Of a stretch of 64,000 nucleotides of DNA, positions 48,040 through 58,532 are shown piece by piece (the first letter of the stretch is position 1; every line of letters starts with the position of its first letter). The stretch is from NCBI GenBank assembly GCA_024196135.1, contig JAMQCK010000031.1:1-64000 (forward strand), read 5' to 3'. A program made the translations under genes and the position numbers. The notes below the pieces were generated by a model. The model saw only the letters and a list, made by a program, of their open reading frames with translations, searched no databases and was not told the DNA's origin. The DNA comes from Pleurotus ostreatus/Saccharomyces cerevisiae fusant (Eukaryota; Opisthokonta).

Positions 48040-49435
48040 ATGGTTAGAATGCCGACTCTCGTCTTGCCCGTGGAAGCCCGTGGGCGACTCAAGGTGAGCA
48101 GACTTGCACACGACGCGAAGCGTATTGACACGTCCACATTCACAGAAAGACAACACGATGGCGCTCCCAGTCGAGCTCTTGTCCTACATCTTCCTCGTCG
48201 GTCAATATATGTCCCTAGAGGAAGAGGCAGACAACGAAACGAAAGGGCACCCCTTCGAGCTCCTAGTCTGCGCTGTGAACCGCCACTGGCGGCAGGCCGC
48301 CCTCGGCACAGCGCTTCTCTGGCACAGCATAGATAGCCGGAAGCCGCCCGACATGATCGCGGCGTATCTCAGGCGCTCCCACAGCGCTGGCCTCCACCTC
48401 CGCCTCGTCGAGCCCATCGAGCCCGCGACGCTCGCGCTCATCGTCGCCGAGCGCACGCGGTGGGCGACGGCGATTATCCACGCGCTGCTCAATTTCGAGG
48501 AGGGCCTGCTGTGCGCCGCCCTGCGCACCATCGGCGCCTGCCCGGTCCAGCGCCTCTCGATAACTTTCGAGACCGTGGACGGCGGGCGGACGCCCACGCT
48601 GGGCGACGTGGCGACGCCGCAGATCTTCCTCGAGGGGGCGCCGTCGCCCGCGTTCGTTCGCCTCCGCGGGTTCGCGCTCCTCGCGATGCGCCCGCGTCTG
48701 GACGGCGTCGTCACGCTCCACCTCGACCTCACGCGGCGGCTGAGGTTCTCGTACGCGCTGCTGAGCTCGTTGCTGACTTCGTCCCCGTTCCTCGCCCACC
48801 TCTCCATGCATGGCTACTGCGAGCCGAGCGAGTGGCCCGAAGCGCGCCAGACGATCCACCTCCCTGCGCTCCGCTCCTTCCGGCTGAAGTGCATGATGGG
48901 GCGCACATACTCAGAGCTCCTCACGCGCATCGAGGCGCGCGACCTCGTCTCGCTCGCCCTCAAGGACGTCCAGAACGACGACCTTGATGGGGTGTGGGCC
49001 ATCAACGAGCGTGAGCCCATCTTTCCCAAGCTTGAGACGCTCTATTGCGTGGGCTGCGAATTCTCCGACGCCCTGTACCCGCTCATCATGAGCGCGTTCC
49101 CGACGATAAAGGAGTACGTCTGCCTCGGCGATACCGTCGGCTGCCCTTACATTTGGCGGCACCTTAAGCCACGACATGCGCATTGGCCGAACCTTGAGCG
49201 GCTTGCGTTCCTCTTCGATGAGGACGAGCGCAGCTATGTTATGGTCGAGGAGCTCAAGGCGTGGCAGGAGGCAGGAGAACGACGCACCTTGCAGCTTCGT
49301 CCCATTACCGCGGCGGACATCTCTGACTTCCAGGCTTACGCCCTCGAGTGCGGCGTCGAAGTCGAGAAAGTCCCTCGCTTGGCCGCCTGGCCAGACGCCA
49401 ATACGGACGATGAGGAGGATATTCTGTTCTGGTGA
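48040..49435 (+). CDS. F-box-like domain protein
   Basis: 447 aa in a two-exon model: 48040-48093 and 48146-49435, with a standard 52-nt intron that keeps frame. A shorter one-exon start at 48158 (MALPVELLSYIF) is the main alternative. The N-terminal F-box-like helix region (LPVELLSYIFLV, then VCAVNRHWRQAALGTALLWHSI) is typical of the many agaricomycete F-box proteins. The rest has leucine-rich stretches (VTLHLDLTRRLRFSYALLSSLL, LPALRSFRLKC, FPKLETLYCVGCEF), fitting substrate recognition in an SCF ubiquitin ligase. The tail is acidic (NTDDEEDILFW). The substrate is unknown. Confidence 0.82.
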
Positions 49436-49722
49436 TGTTGACATCTTCTTGTTGGCAGAGGCGATTCTATAGTATGACTATACCAGCATCCGCCTGGAAG
49501 CTACGCAGTGAAACAGATCACATTGACAGAAAGGTAGAATACATAGCGACAGCAAAAGCAAGATACCGACATACATCGTCATCTCAAGCGCCCATCCAGG
49601 CGTCCAAAAGGTTAGTGCAACGGCGACTCTATCCCACGTGAGTCGCCCGCCAGTGCGCGAGTTGCCCGTCGGTGCGTGCTGCAAGGCGCCGGCTAGTGAG
49701 AGCTTTAGGAAGCGCCCACCGA

Positions 49723-51257
49723 CTACTTCTTAGGCCTCTTCTTAACCTCCTCGTCTTTGCACGCGTGCAGCATGAGCTTGTTCGGGTGCCCTGGCGTGTT
49801 CCCCGAGTGGCCCTTCGACCAGTCGTACGACACCGCGTACGCGAAGATCGTCCCCGTCCGGTTGAACGCCGTACTCGTGATCGGACCCGGCTGGGCGTCG
49901 AACGCTGCGTTTGATGATCGGTGGTTAGCGCGCGGGTTCACTCGGTTGAAGAGGATTCATAGCAGGAGTGATCACAGCAAGAGGGTTTCAACACTCACAT
50001 TTCAGGCGCGTGCGCGCATCCTTGTCCCAGAAGTGGATGGTCCCGTCGGCGCCTAGGGGAGATGGTTGTCAGGAAGGGCAAGGGGGAGATAGGCAAGGTA
50101 GAGTGACGTACCGCATGTCGAGAAGGTTCCATGCACGGGGTGGAAGGAGATGTCGTTGACGGCGTAGACGAGCGACTGGTCTTTGGAGTTGGGTTGGCTG
50201 TCTCTGCGGTGGCATTTGAAGGAGAAGTTGTTGCTGGTGAGAGGGTTAGAATATGTGTAGAGGAGAATGGAGTGCGTGCGACGTACGCAGAGTCCTTTTC
50301 TTCGACGTATCTGCGAGGGTGTAAGTATGTGTTTGGGTCTGATCAATAGGGTATATGCGCACTGGATAGCGACGCGTCCTTCGATGGAGCCCACGGCGAA
50401 GCCACTGTTTGCAGACTGCGTGAAGCACGATACGACGCGTGTTTGCCACTTCAACGGGGATTGTATCGACTGGACGAGGGGTGAGCATCTTGCAGGCGAA
50501 TGATGAACTGGTGACGCACCTTGTACGGCGTACTGGGATTGCTAAGGTTGAATATCTGGATGTGGCGCTCCGCCGTGCCGACGACCATGAGCGGGAACTG
50601 CACATCAAATGTGTACACCCTCTCCGGGCACGTCACACTCGCCACCGGCGTCGACGACCTCAAATCCCAGTACTACAGCACATTCATCAACCTCTGCATA
50701 TGTGGAAACGGGAAACGGGCAGATGACGCACCTTGATCGTCTTGTCCCAGCTCGCCGTCGCGAGGATCCCCGCCTGCGGCGCGTCTATCCACCTAACGGC
50801 CTTGATCGGCATGTCGTGCTGCGCGACCTGCGTCGCCTGCCCCGTCGCCACGTCGAACATGCGCCCCGCGTTGTCCGCCCCGCCCGAGAACACCTTGTTC
50901 CCCTCCTGCAATGCAGAAACGCAACCCGATCAGCCCCCACGCGCGCGCGCGACGCGTCAATGACCTGCCTTGTTCCAGCACACGCCCATCACGGGCCCCT
51001 GGTGCTGGTAGAGCGCCTTCCCCTGCGACTGCCCGCCCGCGCCGACTTCGTAGATGCGCACCTGGGGGTGGGGGTCAGTGGACGCGTTGAGGCAGGAGTA
51101 GTTGGTGGATACGCACACTGTTGTCCCAGCTGCCGACTGCGAGGTAGTCCGCTTGTGGTGAGAACGCGACGGAGGAGATAGAGTCCGAGGGCGGGTCGGG
51201 CATCTCAACATCCTTTTCCGCCGAGGACGACGACGCCGGCGTCGAGAAGAAAGACAT
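49723..51257 (-). CDS. RAE1: mRNA export factor Rae1/Gle2 (WD40)
   Basis: Seven-bladed WD40 nucleoporin-associated mRNA export factor, 349 aa. Nine exons: 51257-51117, 51061-50969, 50905-50732, 50672-50520, 50469-50363, 50310-50287, 50233-50112, 50052-49999, 49904-49723. Diagnostic stretches: [126 protein letters not shown] and a terminal HACKDEEVKKR. The length matches the family. Intron 2 appears to use a GC donor (AAG|GCAGGT): this gives NKEGNKVFSG, while the GT four bases on gives an extra residue. Exon 6 is a 24-nt micro-exon. Confidence 0.94.
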
Positions 51258-51552
51258 GGTGGCGTTCGCTGCTGCTCGTCGCGCCGAACAGTGAGCTCGT
51301 CGATATCGAGAGGGAGACTGTCAAAATTCGTGTAGACGCGAGAACAAAGACGAGCCAGGGTTAACGCCACGCTTTGTTCTGCGCGTTGAATGCAAGCTTG
51401 TGTCAAATACAGCCAAACATGGACCCATGGCCATTGTTCTCGCTTACTCGGCTGTCATTGTTTTCCACATAAATCCAGAAGATAGATTACAGCTACAGAA
51501 CGGGGCTACAGAAGCAACAGGAATAGGTAAAAGGTAACACAACATCACGGTA

Positions 51553-52858
51553 TCAATGGAACCAGCTGGTCTTCTTCGGCGCCAGGGTAGTAAGCTTGAC
51601 TTCGCGCTCACGCTCATCTACACCATACATTGTGCGAAGCGCGTCAACCTCCTGACTCTTCTCTTGGATCGACTCCGTAGTCTTGCGAGCATTCTCGCGC
51701 GCGAGCTGGGTAGAGCGTCAGATATAGGCATGGGTACGGTTTCGTCTTGTTGCTCACCTCCAAGGCTTCGCCGAACGCATTCATCTCGGCGAGAGTCGTC
51801 TCGTACCTGACCCTCGCTGCGATGTACTCCTCCTCGGCCTTGTGGTGAGCGGTGACCGCCTTGACGTGAGCGGCATGGGCCTTGGCTTCGCGCTGAAATG
51901 CTTGTCAGTGACGCGCGCATTGGCGAACTGAAGGTGCGCTCACTTTCACGGCCTCCTTCTGCATCCTCTGCAAATCCGCTAGCTCTTGAATAACAACGTT
52001 GAGCGCCTTCTTTTCAACTCTCGCCTCCTGCTTGATAACCCTAGACAGGCTCTTGCCGTCGGCGGCTATAGGGCAATCAATAAAAGGACACGCCGGAACT
52101 AGAGAAGTGCGCTCACCCTCCCTCTTCTCGATCTTCTTGTTCTGTTTAGGCGACAGCGCGGCAGACGCGCTCGTGCGACGCCTATGTAGGCTGTCGTCCG
52201 GAATCGCGGCCGCGTCAGGCCCAGTAGTCCCCGCGCCGCTGATGAACGCGGAGCCATTGACGACGCGGCCGTCAGAGTTCGTGTACAAGCTGCGACGAGC
52301 GACAGAAGAGGTCGTCGAAGCCGCGTAGCCGACCGAGCCAGCGCGGTTCAGGGATCGCGTGCGGGAGCCAGGACGGTTGCTGCGTCGGCTAGCGTTGCGG
52401 AAGACGGACGAACGACGGCCGGCGGACGACTCGCCCTTGCCGGGCAGATCGGTCGCGGGAAGCCAGCCAGAAGAGCCGTTAGGGTGCGATATAGCGTGAT
52501 CCTCATCCTCCTCATCGATATCTTCGTAGCCATCGTCGTTGTCGTCGTCCACGATCGCAGGCCTCGTGCTTCCCTGCTCAGAGGCTGGGGGGACAGTACC
52601 ATTCGCGTCGGGAAGTACGCGCGTCTTCTTGTCGGGCGTGCCGTTCGCAACGGTGGGGGACCTCGAGCCCTCCCCGGCGAGGATGGAACCGGTAGGCTTC
52701 GTCGTATCCTTCGCGTCAGCTTCCGCCGTTGCTGCCGCCGTCTTGTCCTTGTCCTTGCTACCAAACAACATGTTTTCCTTGCTGCTGAAGTTTACGAGGG
52801 GGGCGTCGAAGTAGACACTTGTTTCGCTGCCGGGGGTCGGTGTGGGCGTGGTCAACAT
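51553..52858 (-). CDS. Coiled-coil protein of unknown function
   Basis: 383 aa; exons 52858-52117, 52065-51944, 51892-51758, 51705-51553. Not recognised. The N-terminal 230 residues are disordered, with an acidic patch (DDDNDDGYEDIDEEDEDH) and an Arg/Ser-rich region (SRRSNRPGSRTRSLNRAGS). From about residue 240 a continuous Lys/Glu/Ala-rich coiled coil runs to near the end (IKQEARVEKKALNVVIQELADLQRMQKEAVK, HHKAEEEYIAAR, ARENARKTTESIQEKSQEVDALR), ending KKTSWFH. The start at 52858 is preferred to an in-frame ATG five codons upstream. It is divergent from nothing nearby and lies 295 bp before the Rae1 start on the same strand. Confidence 0.85.
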
Positions 52859-54235
52859 GAGAGGAAGGAGCAAGTGCCTCCTTTATGTATTCCGGCGGCA
52901 GTCATGATGATGGCGCGCGTCGGGAAGTCTACTGACGTCACGTAATTATGTCTCGATCGCGCCGGTGATGGCGCTAAATCCATCACGTCACCGGCACGTG
53001 ATGGCTTGGCGGCCCTTTCCGAACTTCAACATTTGTTTGTACTTGGTTTGTATGCGGGTTGTCCGTTACCCCCATTTTCACTCTTTCGGGGGGAGTTTTC
53101 CAAAACATTCCTGGCTCTTTTTTGCGTCTCTCTAACCCCCACGACGACGCGCACCTCCTCAAATGAAGGTCAGATGATACTTCCACCGCCTTCTGGACGA
53201 CATTGACCTGCTCCACACAATGACGGCTTTCTTGCTCGCGCCCAAAAGCCAATCAAGACCGGATGCGGATGTGCCCGCCTCATGCAGGCGACATACGCGT
53301 CCGACTGCAGAGTTCTCAGATGGTTCGCATCGCTTGAGTGCATCCGACCAGGAAAGTCTCGACGTTCACCCGCCAGCCGCTGCGCAGGTGGACATGGAAG
53401 ACATTTCGCCTCCCCTTGCACTTTTCGTCATCTTCCTCGTTGTCGTCGAGCTGGCCCACCGCACAAATCAATCCTTCATCCCCCCCTCAGCCGGGCTAAT
53501 GTTGCAGTAATTTGAAGTAACCCTGACATCGACTCGAGAACTCAGATGCAGTTGCAGGCGAAGGCACCGAGATCCGTAGAAGCGCGCGAAGTCGGTCCCG
53601 AGCGCGTTGCTCGCCATGCAAAGTGCTGTACCAAGCCGTCCCTTCTCTTTGAACCCGTATGGCGCACTGATGCACCCAACTCTAATCGCATATCTTGCTC
53701 TCGTCCTTCCCTTGGCTTGAACCCTTGGTCTTATCTAAATTGACACACACGACCAGCCTCGCTGGCAGTCCCCTATTCTCACCTTCGTCTATTCCTCCCC
53801 ACATCCCACCTTACGCTAGCACCGTATTGACCATATAGCACGTCTATCGCGCCTATCACGCTGACCCTTCATTACGTTCCCACCCACCCTTCATTCCATA
53901 CCGCTCCGACCCTTCAGTATCGCGTCGACGAACCCCTTCGAGTGCTTATCGCCTTCCCATGAGCGTGCGACGTTGCTGCCGCCGACTCGCGCCAGGGTGG
54001 CGCAGGCGGTCGGGCCAGCCCGCGCGCGGCCGTTCCTGGCTGCGAAGCCGCCGCCTCCGTATTTGAGCTGGGTGCTGGCGACGATATGCGCTTTTTGCGT
54101 CTGACCTCGTCTATCGCGTCCTCTCCTGCACTTTCTAGCCTACTCAGGCTCTTCGCTGGGTCGTGCACCTCGCTGCCTTCGGCTCCTTGGTCAGGGTGAC
54201 GTGATAGGGGCTACGCTCGACTACCACACCCGCAG
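52859..54235. other. Spacer, no gene seen
   Basis: 1.4 kb between divergent genes. C/T-rich stretches lie at 53.7-53.9 kb. A minus-strand frame at 53914-54168 was judged chance. Confidence 0.5.
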
Positions 54236-55812
54236 ATGGAGAGCAACCAGCTGCAGACGGTGACCTGCGCGCGCGCCGGCAGCGCTCCCGTCGAGTACCT
54301 CCAGTGGGTTATTGCCTACACGGCGGTGCAATTTGCCTTCTATGGTGCGTCCCCTTGTTCCTCTCCGACGGGGTAACATCGTAGAACCTGGTTCTCACGC
54401 TTGGGGGTTTCAGGGCTCAATGCGGTGTGCTTTTTGACGTCGGCGTATTGCTTGATGTAAGTTTTCTTCCAAAATATTCCTAAAGCCCTGGCTGTGAGTA
54501 GCTGAAGGCTGAATCGCCATTTCCTTAATGCAGCTCACGAGGCGTGCGCGGATCGCGTCCGAGGCTGGGCTTACTGGCAGCAACGACCATAATGTTCATC
54601 GGCTCGACGGTGTTCGTCGTGCTGGACACCATCCAGAGCATGTATGGGGCAAGGGACGCGTTTGGGACGCTGCAGGAGCACGACTGCACGCACCTTACAC
54701 ACTTGTCGATTGCGCAGAACGTGGTGCTGAGGATGATGGTGAGCAGTGAGCCTTGAAGTTGTCACAGTAATGTCGGCAATGAGACTCACGCAGCTATCCC
54801 AGTTTATGCTGAGCGATGTCATCGTTGTGTGGCGCGCCTGGGTGCTCTGGAGCGCCAATCGCATCGTCCGGAGGTGCCTCATCGTATGCCTGACTTTGAC
54901 CTGCTGTGAGTATCGCCCGTATAACTTCGTCGTTCACTTCAACTAATCATAGGATTATCTCAATCCAGCATGCCTCCTCGCAGACGCAGCCGTCGTCGCA
55001 TGGGAGCAGGCGGTCAGCTACTACGCCAATTCCGCGCTCTTCTCACTCTTGGTGACCCTACCAATTCTCGTCACCAATGTTACGGTGACGACGACGATCG
55101 GGGTCAGAGCTATGTGAGTCTTTAATATTATTGCCGACCTGTGCACTAAACTGGAACTCAGAGCCCACTACCGGGCAATGAGAAGTAACATCGGCTCGCG
55201 AGAGTACGGTCAGAAGGTTATGCGTGCCCTCCTCGTTTTGTTGTGGTCGGGTGCGGCGTATTGCGTGCTATGTGTGAGCACTCACAACGCAGGTCTTGCC
55301 TGATGTGTACTGAAGATGCTGCAGTTCGTCTTCTTCGCCTCGGGCGTAACAAGCAACCACGGCAGGCGATGGGGCGAGTTCGTCGGCGCTATTGGTGCTA
55401 GCGTCTCTGTAAGCGTCTTCCTCGAACCCTACTGCATTATAAACCTTACCTACTCACATCGTCTTTCCAGTGCACCTACCCCACCCTCATCATCATCTGG
55501 GCCGCCTTGGAACGAGACAGCGATACCGAAGTGCAGCTGAACGTCATGCAATCTCACGGCGTGCAGTTGACAGTGCCCTCTCTATTCTCGAATGGCGGCT
55601 ACTCGGAGCGTCGACGGCCGACGATTGGGGACCTGCGCTGGCCGACTGGCGAAATGCTGTCGACAGACCGAAACAGTCCAAGCCATCGACGCTCGCGCTC
55701 ACGGTCAAGAAGCGCGCGTCGAACGAATACTTCGAATCATGCAGAAACGACGGATAGCAAGGGGGAAGAAGAAATCCAGAAGACGAATAATACCGAGTAT
55801 GATATGGTTTAG
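54236..55812 (+). CDS. Multi-pass fungal membrane protein, copy 1
   Basis: Agaricomycete integral membrane protein of unknown function, 380 aa, with about seven hydrophobic helices. Exons: 54236-54344, 54414-54456, 54534-54738, 54803-54905, 54969-55113, 55162-55273, 55325-55408, 55471-55812. Features: VEYLQWVIAYTAVQFAFYGLN, LGLLAATTIMFIGSTVFVVLD, IAQNVVLRMMFMLSDVIVVWRAWVLW (family signature), SALFSLLVTLPILVTNVTV, VMRALLVLLWSGAAYCVLC and YPTLIIIWAALERD, then a 90-residue Arg/Ser-rich cytosolic tail. The intron-4 acceptor is placed at 54968 because the nearer AG makes a stop codon. The topology resembles a receptor, but no ligand or G-protein link is visible. An inverted paralogue with the same exon structure lies at 61561-62952. 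Confidence 0.87.
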
Positions 55813-56330
55813 GGTATGGCTGCAGTGTCAGGGTCATAAGCGTCTGTTAGGGACTTTCTATGACATGGATAAAGTATACATATAGACACTTGATTGATGG
55901 CTGACTTGGATAGCAGACGTTCTACGCAGCCGATTCGCGACAAGCACGAACCGTGACAGAGCTGTGACCCTTATTCGGAAATTGCCGTACACTCTAGCAG
56001 ATACTCGACCCTGCCTAAGGAGGCGCTGTCAAGACCAAGCAACGATGGAGAACTCACCGTGCTTTCTCGCCAGTGGATAGGGGGACCGTGGTCAAAAGCC
56101 CCTCGATAGAGGGCCTCGTGATCCTGAGATAGCTGCTGGGGTTCTTAAGGCTGGCCACCCACAATGCCGCCACACAAGCACTCCTTACCTTCGCACATTC
56201 TTACCCGGCCTTGCGAAGAGCAGCACAGTAGTATCATACCTCGCGAACGGTTAGGTCAGTGAATCCCTATCGTCGACGTCTTGTGCAGCGCCGAAGCATC
56301 CATACTCATTGGCAGGCGCTTGTCAGCAGG
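55813..56330. other. Spacer before the NADAR gene
   Basis: No gene seen. The frame of the NADAR exon stays open upstream to about 56259 without an ATG, so a small upstream exon is possible. Confidence 0.45.
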
Positions 56331-58007
56331 ATGCCTCCCCGCGACGACTCCGGTCCTCCAGTAATACCTATGGCTGGCTTCGGTCACAACGCCCACAGCG
56401 ACTGGCCACAGGACCCCCATCGACACTGGGGGAATATGTGGCTGAAGGCTGGCTGGCTCAACCCTCGATGGCAGGCTCGACAGCCACAGGCGCGCGCCGA
56501 CGCGGGTCCTCCACCCCAGGCTCAAAAGCCCCAGCCCGCCACACAAGCGCAGGCTGCAGCGTCGCAATTTACTCCGTTCCCTGGACCGAAGGAGCTGCGA
56601 GACATGGGGATCAAGCTGCCGGGTGAAGAGGACCAGGCGCCTACTACCCCAGCGAATCCACCGCCTCGCACGACACCGTACCTCAGCGAAGCAGAGCTGC
56701 GAGCCAAGGGCCATGGTTCGGTCCTGTGCCCGCCGCCGCCGAACCATCGAGGGGCGGCGCCTCGTCGTCCGATCTTGAAGAACAACAGTCAGGCAGCGGC
56801 GCCGAAAAAGCCTGATCTCAGGCCGAACTTTCCCCCCAAGGGCCACATCACGACGACGTACTACCATTCGCCACTGCCTGCGAAGCCAAGGTACCGCGAT
56901 CCGACGCCGTACCCTGGGACGAAGCCTCTGCCAGCGACCACCCATATGAACGCCCCGCCACGCGTCGCGCATCGCCCACAGCAGCCCTTCGTGCCGCCGA
57001 TGCCTGCTAGGAGCGAGAAGAGTAGGGTCCACGTACCCCATGATGGTCACAGACATCGCGAGCATCGTCACCGTGACCATGGGCACCAACGACACCATGG
57101 TCATCGACACCGTGGTCATCATCGCCGAGACGGTGGCGATCATGGCGAGGCAAGGCGCCATGAAAGGAGAGATGGTGGTGGCCACAGGCATGGAAGGGAC
57201 AAGAGAAAGGAGCCCGAGAGGCGCCTTCCTGGGCCTGACCAACGCATCTATTTCTACGATAAGCATGCGCCGCACTACAGCTTCACGAATTTCTCACCTC
57301 ATTCGGTGAGATACAAGGGCAGAAGGTACCCCACGAGCGAGCATCTGTATCAAGCTCTCAAGGTGAGTCGGAAATTGGATTGAGTGACTCGAAAGAGAAT
57401 GGCTTGATCGCTGGTGCGCGGTTGTGTGTCTGAGCGAAGGGAGATCAGTCAGGAGAAGGGGTGTGAGGTTCGCGATAGAAACTGACACCGCTTTAGTTCA
57501 TGAAGCACAAACCGTATCTCGCGGAGCACATTCGCACTTGCTCGTCAGCCCCACTCCGTGCGCTTATTGAGGCTCGACGCTTTGAGCCAGAGAAACGTCG
57601 CGACTGGGAAGAAAAGAAAGTTGAGAAGGTAAGCGCGCCACATACCTTTCCGCGCATTCCCAATGGATCCTAGCGTCTACGCACTGACCCTGACCGGTGG
57701 GCATGGCTGATCGCATATGACAGATGGAAAAAGCGCTCTGGTACAAGTTCACACAGCATCTCGACTTGTGGCAAGAGCTGGTGAACACGGGTGGCGCAGA
57801 GCTCGTGGAGGTATGTCGTCGTCGGGGTCATCAAAGGGTTCGATAGGTATCTGATCGAGCCTAAACTTGTAGAACTCGCCCTATGATTGGTTTTGGGGGA
57901 TCGGGCAAGACTGCAAGGGCAGAAATGAGCTCGGGAAGGCGCTCATGAGGTTGCGCAAAGAATTGGTAGGCTACCCGGCCACCGAAGGGCTGCGTCCCTA
58001 TGGTTGA
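56331..58007 (+). CDS. NADAR (DUF1768) domain protein with long disordered N-terminus
   Basis: 461 aa; exons 56331-57362, 57497-57628, 57724-57810, 57873-58007. The first 300 residues are Pro/Gln/Ala-rich and end in a His/Arg-rich tract (HRHREHRHRDHGHQRHHGHRH from about base 57043). The NADAR domain begins near residue 306: IYFYDKHAPHYSFTNFSP, YPTSEHLYQALKFMKHKP, LIEARRFEPEKRRDWE, MEKALWYKF, and finally NSPYDWFWGIGQDCKGRNELGKALMRLR. These are the conserved blocks of the YbiA/NADAR superfamily, whose members act on ADP-ribose-linked or riboflavin-pathway N-glycosides; some remove ADP-ribose from guanine. The specific substrate here is inferred only. The His tract could bind metal or nucleic acid. 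A PARP gene lies 5.6 kb away. Confidence 0.92.
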
Positions 58008-58532
58008 GTACCAACTTATTCCGTGTATGCTCTCTTTTGGGTCGTCCTCTTGTATAGTGTATCGGCATGGTTTGGGATGAAATATGCGACTTGCCAGATG
58101 CGAAAACCGACGAACGTGATACGCCGGAAAATGCCGTGCCTGATCCGTCTCAACCTCCGACGCCCGTCAGGCTCCGCGTCCGATAGCGATCTGCGGAGAC
58201 TGATCAGCCCGAACGCCCAGAGAGGAAGAAAAGCACCTGAATGTCTTTCCTTGGCATCGTCAACTTCTGCAGTTGACATCGTCCCCGACGACCGCGACCT
58301 CCGCAGACGCGTCTGAAACCCCGGCGTCCATGTCGCCCGTCCGCCACCTCCGACGAGCACGAACGTTGCTCGTTAGCGTGGCGGCGCACGTGTCCTATCA
58401 AGGCTCCGCCCGCTCTCTCGCCCACATGGGGCGCATTGGGAATGCCGGGCCCTTGATCCCCAGACGACGATAAGTACGAAGGTCCGAGGACGGACGCGTT
58501 CCATCGTCGCTGCTTCTTCTCTGCCCGCCACC
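58008..58532. other. Spacer NADAR to MFS
   Basis: About 0.5 kb between same-strand genes: NADAR 3' UTR and MFS promoter. No gene seen. Confidence 0.55.

Noticed and set aside
53914..54168. Minus-strand frame of 84 codons before the membrane gene
   Set aside because: No signal, domain or intron logic; GC-rich chance frame in the promoter region.
54906..54952. Shorter intron 4 in membrane protein copy 1 ending at AATCATAG
   Set aside because: The junction would create TGA; the acceptor 17 bases downstream keeps frame and matches the paralogue's exon length of 145 nt.
56256..57275. 339-codon minus-strand frame opposite the NADAR gene
   Set aside because: Shadow of the Pro/His/Arg-rich coding strand; low complexity and no splice continuation.
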